Shown here in pieces: positions 60,330 through 64,000 of a stretch of 64,000 bases of DNA (position 1 is its first letter; each line of letters opens with the position of its first letter). This DNA comes from Curtobacterium poinsettiae. Its GTDB lineage: Bacteria > Actinomycetota > Actinomycetes > Actinomycetales > Microbacteriaceae. The notes below the pieces were generated by a model that was not told the DNA's origin, made no database searches, and worked only from the letters and a program-made list of their open reading frames with translations. A program made the position numbers and the translations under genes. The stretch covers positions 1,054,001 through 1,118,000 of the forward strand of contig NZ_CP106879.1 in the NCBI RefSeq assembly GCF_025677645.1. Direction: 5' to 3'.

Positions 60330-61091
60330 CTAGCCCGCTGCACCCTTGGCGCCCTCGGCGGCGATGTGGATCGCCTGCTGCATCCGGACCGAGACCTTCT
60401 TGGACATCGCGACCGTCGGGTGGACGCCGTCGTACGTGCGCGAGGACGGCCAGCCGCCGTCGAGCCGGCGGTCGGCTGCCCACGGGTCGACGAACATCCA
60501 ACCGCGGGTCAGCGCGTGGTTCTGCAGGTCGCGGTTCAGGATCTCGCCGAGCTTGCGGCGGTCGATGTGGCTCTTGCCGTAGTTCGTGGTGTTCGACGGC
60601 GCGATCGCCGAGATGACGACGTGATCGGCGCCGGCCCGCGCGGCGATCTTGTCGATGTTCTGCAGGATGGACGCGGAACTGCGCTGGTAGCGCAGGTCGT
60701 TCGTGCCGGCCATGACGACCAGCACGTCGGCACCGTGGTGGGCGGTGTTGGCGAGGATCTTGGTCGTCGTCGCGCTGCCGATGGCCGTGCCGCCGACGTT
60801 GGTCATCGACGAGTCCTTCAGCTGCCGCATCCACGACTTCGGCATCTCGGTGATCGAGTCGCCGGCGTACGTCCACGTCAACTTCGTCGGGGCTGCGGCT
60901 GCAGCGGCCGTGCTGCCGACCGCGGTCTCCGGCGCAGCAGGGGTGACGGCTGCCGTCGGCGTTGTCACCGGAGCCGGTGTCCCTGTCGGGGTCGGGGCAG
61001 GACTCGGGGTGAGCACTGAGCCGGCGGCGACGGCGAGCGTTGCTGCCGCGGCGAGGAAGGGGACGCTGGTGAGGAACTGGAGGCGCGGCAA
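60330..61091 (-). CDS. Secreted SGNH/GDSL hydrolase
   Basis: A 253-residue secreted esterase/lipase-like protein. A signal peptide (1-26) and a Pro/Thr/Ala-rich linker (about 28-68) precede the SGNH domain: block I TYAGDSITEM with Ser79, block II Gly in NVGGTAIGS, block III Asn in VVMAGTNDLRY, and block V DGVHPT with the catalytic Asp-His. The start is TTG 61091, which I prefer because it begins the signal peptide. It probably deacetylates or de-esterifies a polysaccharide. It precedes the lipoprotein on the same strand. Confidence 0.85.
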   Translation of the reverse strand: MPRLQFLTSVPFLAAAATLAVAAGSVLTPSPAPTPTGTPAPVTTPTAAVTPAAPETAVGSTAAAAAAPTKLTWTYAGDSITEMPKSWMRQLKDSSMTNVGGTAIGSATTTKILANTAHHGADVLVVMAGTNDLRYQRSSASILQNIDKIAARAGADHVVISAIAPSNTTNYGKSHIDRRKLGEILNRDLQNHALTRGWMFVDPWAADRRLDGGWPSSRTYDGVHPTVAMSKKVSVRMQQAIHIAAEGAKGAAG

Positions 61092-61199
61092 CGTGATCTT
61101 TCGTTTCGGGTGCGAACCAAACCACCCTAGAAGCTGTACGGCGGCTCATCTTCCCCCAGGTGGGGGGACACCGCGCCAGACCATGCGTGGCACTGTCCG

Positions 61200-61215
61200 G
61201 GGAACGCGCGTTCCC
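61200..61215. promoter_or_regulatory. Perfect 16-bp palindrome before the TetR-like gene
   Basis: GGGAACGCGCGTTCCC lies 46 bases before the TetR-like start, between it and the divergent SGNH gene. It could be the regulator's own operator. A CCCCC-aggt-GGGGG hairpin lies a little upstream at 61154-61167. Confidence 0.55.
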
Positions 61216-61261
61216 GTTCGGGGGACTGTGCACGGGCGCGTCGGGCTGGTGAGGTGTATAA

Positions 61262-61900
61262 ATGCACATCGAAACGCCGCCGATGCCCGTCCTCGACGAC
61301 ACCGCCCTCCGTGGCGAGGTCATCCACGGGATGATCACCGCGCTGCGCTCCCGGCCGCTGCACGAGGTGACCCCCGAGGTCGTCGCGGCAGCGGCTGGCG
61401 TGTCCATCGACGTCGTCGACCGCACGTTCCCGAGCTGGGACGGCCTGCTGCTCGCCACGATCGACCGGTGGAACGAGGACCGCACCGTGCCGCTCATGCC
61501 CCTGGCCGAGCAGCACGGCACCATCCGGTTCCTCCGTGCGATCGTCACCGCGAACGTGGCCGACCCGTCGCTCATGCGGTTCCTGACGGCGACGCTGAAC
61601 ATCGCGGCGTCGCCCGAGCACCCGCTCGCGCCGATGCTGCACGCCCGGTGGCGTCGTTTCCACGCCTTCGTGCAGCACGCGCTCGAGCGCGACGTGATGC
61701 TCGGGCGGGAGCCCGGGACGATGGAGCCGGCCCGAGGATCGGAGCAGTTGCTCGCGACCTACGAGGGACTGCAGCTGCAGTCGATGGTGCGGCCGGAGAT
61801 GGACCTGCTCGAGGCCTTCGACCGCGCCGTGACGCGTCTGCGCGAGGGCTGGTCCCGCGCCTACGTGCCGCCCGTCTGGGACCTCGACCTGGTCCACTGA
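61262..61900 (+). CDS. TetR-like transcriptional regulator
   Basis: A 212-residue protein with a TetR-type helix-turn-helix: GEVIHGMITALRSRPLHEVT, then AAAAGVSIDVVDRTFPSWDG. The usual Tyr/Phe at the recognition helix is kept but the sequence is divergent. The C-terminal helical domain (about 70-212) includes ATYEGLQLQSMVRPEMDLL. A GAGGTG site and TATAAA lie directly before ATG 61262. It is divergent from the SGNH hydrolase and lipoprotein genes. Confidence 0.8.
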   Translation: MHIETPPMPVLDDTALRGEVIHGMITALRSRPLHEVTPEVVAAAAGVSIDVVDRTFPSWDGLLLATIDRWNEDRTVPLMPLAEQHGTIRFLRAIVTANVADPSLMRFLTATLNIAASPEHPLAPMLHARWRRFHAFVQHALERDVMLGREPGTMEPARGSEQLLATYEGLQLQSMVRPEMDLLEAFDRAVTRLREGWSRAYVPPVWDLDLVH

Positions 61901-61940
61901 GCCGCCGGGGTGGCCCGGCTGGTCACTCCCCACAGACCGA

Positions 61941-61979
61941 GGACGCTAGGGCGTCCGAGGGCAGACGCTCACCGTCTGC
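61941..61979. terminator. Two hairpins between convergent genes
   Basis: GGACGC-tagg-GCGTCC (61941-61956) and GCAGACG-ctcac-CGTCTGC (61961-61979) are exact hairpins in the 185-base space between the convergent TetR-like and phosphatase genes. Confidence 0.65.
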
Positions 61980-62085
61980 ACGCGTCGCCGCACGATTCGG
62001 GTTCGAGCGGCGGCGCGTACCAATCTCTGCAGGTGTCCGTGCGTTCCGCACCGCTCGACGGTCGCCGTGCGCTCGTTCCGCGCCG

Positions 62086-63369
62086 TCAGTCCGCGTGCAT
62101 CGCGAGCGGTCGCTCCGTGTCCACCTCGACCGGCTGCCGGCGGATCGCGATCACCGTGACGTCGTCGTCGTGCGGCACCTCGTCGGCACGGGCCGACAGT
62201 GCGAGGACGACCGCGTGCGGGTCGCGGCCGGCGCGCGCGATCGCCGCGACGGAGTCGATCGTGTCGTCCAGGTCGTCGTACAGGTCGAGCACGCCGTCGC
62301 TGAACGAGACGAGCAGGTCACCCGGTTCGAGCGCACCGTCGGCCGTCGCCCACTCCTCGCGGATGCCGAGCCCGAGCGGCATGTCACCGGACCGCAGCCG
62401 GTCGACGTGTCCGTCGGCGCGCAGGACGAAGCTCAGCCCGTGCCCGGCGTCCGACCAACGGAGCGTGCCGTCGTCGGAGATCCGGGCGTGGAACAGCGTG
62501 GTGAAGGCGAGGTCGGGCCCGATGCCCTCCGCGGACAGACCGTCGGACGCCCGCTTCAGCGCCTCGGCGGGGTCCTCGACCGTCCGGGCACTGCGCAGGG
62601 TCGATCGCACCGCGGCCGCGATCAAACCCGCGCCGACACCCTTCCCCATGACGTCGCCGAGGGTCACCGCGACACCGGTCGGGGTCGGGTACCAGTCGAA
62701 GAAGTCGCCGCCCACACTCCGGGCCGGCAGGCAGGCACCCGCGACGACGACGTCCTCGGTGATGCGGCCGGTCGTCGTCGGGAGCAGCGATCGTTGCACC
62801 GCGGCGGCCCGGTCGATCTCGGCGCGGACCTTGCCCTCGCGGTCCTGCGCGACCCGGACGCTCCGGCGTGCGCGTCTCGAGAGCTCGTGCACCACCACCG
62901 CGACCGTGCCGAACACCGCGACCGTGATCGTCAGCCGAGCGAGCTCGCTCACCGCGGGGGCGTCGTCCGGCGTCAGGACGTAGGGGGCGAGGATGACGGC
63001 GGCGACGCCCAGGAGCGAGAAGACCACGTTGCGGCGGCCGTCGAGCGACGACCACCAGACGACGGGCAGCACCACGAGCGAGGTGAAGACCGACGCGCCG
63101 GAGCCGGTCCCGGTGCGCAGCAGCGCGATGGTCACGAAGTCCAGGCACAGCAACACCGGCACGAGCGCTCCGGCGCGGGGCAGGACGAGGGGGACCGCGC
63201 TCATCACCGTGGCGACCGCCGTACCGATCAGGCTCGCGAGGAAGAGCTCCGCCGAGGTGATCTCGAGCGTCGGCACGACCACCGTGAGCACAGCCGACAC
63301 CACCAGCAGGCCACTGATCGGAGCCTGACGGACGAGGGGTGATTCGACGATGCTGGTTGGGCGAGTCAT
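62086..63369 (-). CDS. Membrane PP2C phosphatase, RsbU/SpoIIE type
   Basis: A 427-residue protein with about five N-terminal membrane helices (about 20-165) and a cytoplasmic PP2C-type (SpoIIE) domain (about 185-420). Family motifs are present: AAVQRSLLPTTTG, GGDFFDWYPTPTGVAVTLGD with the metal-binding Asp residues, GMGKGV-like VMGKGVGAGLIAAAVRS, LRWSDAGHG and LLVSFSDGVLD. Such enzymes control an anti-sigma-factor antagonist in partner switching, but no such partner genes are in the window. ATG 63369 follows TAACCT by 9 bases. Confidence 0.9.
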   Translation of the reverse strand: MTRPTSIVESPLVRQAPISGLLVVSAVLTVVVPTLEITSAELFLASLIGTAVATVMSAVPLVLPRAGALVPVLLCLDFVTIALLRTGTGSGASVFTSLVVLPVVWWSSLDGRRNVVFSLLGVAAVILAPYVLTPDDAPAVSELARLTITVAVFGTVAVVVHELSRRARRSVRVAQDREGKVRAEIDRAAAVQRSLLPTTTGRITEDVVVAGACLPARSVGGDFFDWYPTPTGVAVTLGDVMGKGVGAGLIAAAVRSTLRSARTVEDPAEALKRASDGLSAEGIGPDLAFTTLFHARISDDGTLRWSDAGHGLSFVLRADGHVDRLRSGDMPLGLGIREEWATADGALEPGDLLVSFSDGVLDLYDDLDDTIDSVAAIARAGRDPHAVVLALSARADEVPHDDDVTVIAIRRQPVEVDTERPLAMHAD

Positions 63370-63443
63370 GCTCAGTGCAGGTTAGTGGTCCGAGCCTGCG
63401 GAAGTCCGTCGTCGCCTCGATCTGGGGGTGGGCTCGTGACCGC

Positions 63444-64000
63444 TCAGCGCGGCCAGGTGGCGACGACCGCGACCGCGTTGAACAGCACGTGCGCCAGGAT
63501 CGCGCCGCCGATGCGGTCGGTCATCGCGACGAGCGTGCCGGTGAGCAGGCCGAGCAGGAACGTCGTCACGAACACCTGGAAGCCGCCGAGCAACGTGCCA
63601 CCAGCGCCGAGCAGCAGGTGGAGCAGCGCGAACAGGAACGCCGTGACCACCACCGCCAGGAACCGGGTGCGGGGCGTGAGCTCGGCGGCGAGCCGGCGCT
63701 GGAACAGCCCGCGGAACACCACTTCCTCGAGCACCGGGCTGACGACGACGATGCCGATCGCCGACACGAGCAGCAGCCCGACGTCGGGCGTGCCGAGGGA
63801 CGGTGCGGGGACCAGCCCGGTCGACCCGGTGAACGCGATCGACATGAAGACGTCCACCGCGCGGCACACGATCACGATGCCGATCGCGAAGACGACGATC
63901 CCCAGGTCGAGCCGGAGCCGCGACACCATCGCCGCACGCGGGGTCCGACGGAGCACCACGGCGGCCGCGACGACGAGCGGCACCCACACGGCGGCGTCCG
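63444..64000 (-). CDS. CPBP-family membrane protease, 5' end cut by the window
   Basis: At least 181 residues of a membrane protein; the frame is open to the end of the window, so its true start lies outside. The CPBP motifs are EEVVFRGLFQRRL (the EExxxR motif), FALLHLLLGAGG and LAHVLFNAVA. This is the third CPBP protein in the window. It is on the same strand as the PP2C gene, which starts 75 bases after its stop. Confidence 0.85.
   Translation of the reverse strand, partial: DAAVWVPLVVAAAVVLRRTPRAAMVSRLRLDLGIVVFAIGIVIVCRAVDVFMSIAFTGSTGLVPAPSLGTPDVGLLLVSAIGIVVVSPVLEEVVFRGLFQRRLAAELTPRTRFLAVVVTAFLFALLHLLLGAGGTLLGGFQVFVTTFLLGLLTGTLVAMTDRIGGAILAHVLFNAVAVVATWPR

Overview
The window is very GC-rich, densely packed actinobacterial chromosome. 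Third codon positions are almost all G or C. Many adjacent genes overlap by exactly 4 bases (ATGA or GTGA junctions), GTG starts are common, and many genes seem to be read from leaderless transcripts with a TANNNT -10 box about 6-8 bases before the start codon. The gene content (DtxR-type regulator, Rv0909-type antitoxin, Asp23/AmaP cluster, YhgE/Pip exporter, septum-formation domain protein, DUF559 protein) fits Microbacteriaceae. A Curtobacterium-like plant- or soil-associated organism is my best guess, but that is inference. No rRNA, tRNA, CRISPR array, prophage or transposase gene is visible.

Layout. 1-6247: the tail of a Clp-type ATPase, a DUF2231 membrane protein, then one six-gene operon (response regulator, histidine kinase, lipoprotein, MacA-like adaptor, ABC ATPase, FtsX-type permease). 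6535-13836: a sugar ABC importer without its own ATPase, then a fructose operon (DeoR-type regulator, 1-phosphofructokinase, PTS EIIABC). 13933-18968: soluble CapD-like dehydratase, GH20 hexosaminidase divergent from a ROK regulator, DedA protein, DUF2945 protein. 19167-24873: Ser/Thr kinase, trpF, HAD phosphatase, thioesterase, nitroreductase, AEC carrier, a Met/Cys-rich copper-binding-type protein and a small unknown. 25007-31494: exonuclease III, the five-gene Asp23/AmaP envelope-stress cluster, an aminoglycoside-phosphotransferase-like kinase, a lipoprotein preceded by a DUF1023 hydrolase remnant, and an M23 peptidase. 31569-41930: a GT-C-like membrane protein, pyrE, a septum-formation protein, aldo/keto reductase, HEAT protein, a pair of MITE-like repeats, DtxR regulator, CPBP protease, NagD-like phosphatase and a TetR regulator. 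41958-49381: SpoU methyltransferase, LacI regulator, DUF559 protein, NAD epimerase, and a TetR / degenerate ABC ATPase / YhgE-Pip operon. 49542-64000: a large secreted subtilase, purA with a tyrosine phosphatase, SRPBCC protein, CPBP protease with a NarL-type two-component system, secreted lipoprotein and SGNH hydrolase, TetR-like regulator, PP2C phosphatase, and a CPBP protease cut by the window edge.

The least ordinary content is intergenic. There are three repeat families: (i) five copies of a GTGAGCAG...CTGCTCAC palindrome whose stems vary in a compensatory way, two copies of which supply the stop codon of the gene before them; (ii) two 110-bp copies of a MITE-like element with 15-bp terminal inverted repeats, flanking a terminator; (iii) a GGAGGC...GCCTCC terminator family, including perfect 38- and 44-bp palindromes that share a core. 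Apart from these, the most notable items are an ABC ATPase homologue that has lost all nucleotide-binding motifs but is kept between its TetR regulator and a YhgE/Pip membrane protein, and a Met/Cys-rich copper-binding-type protein. I did not find a clear, wholly new multi-gene system.
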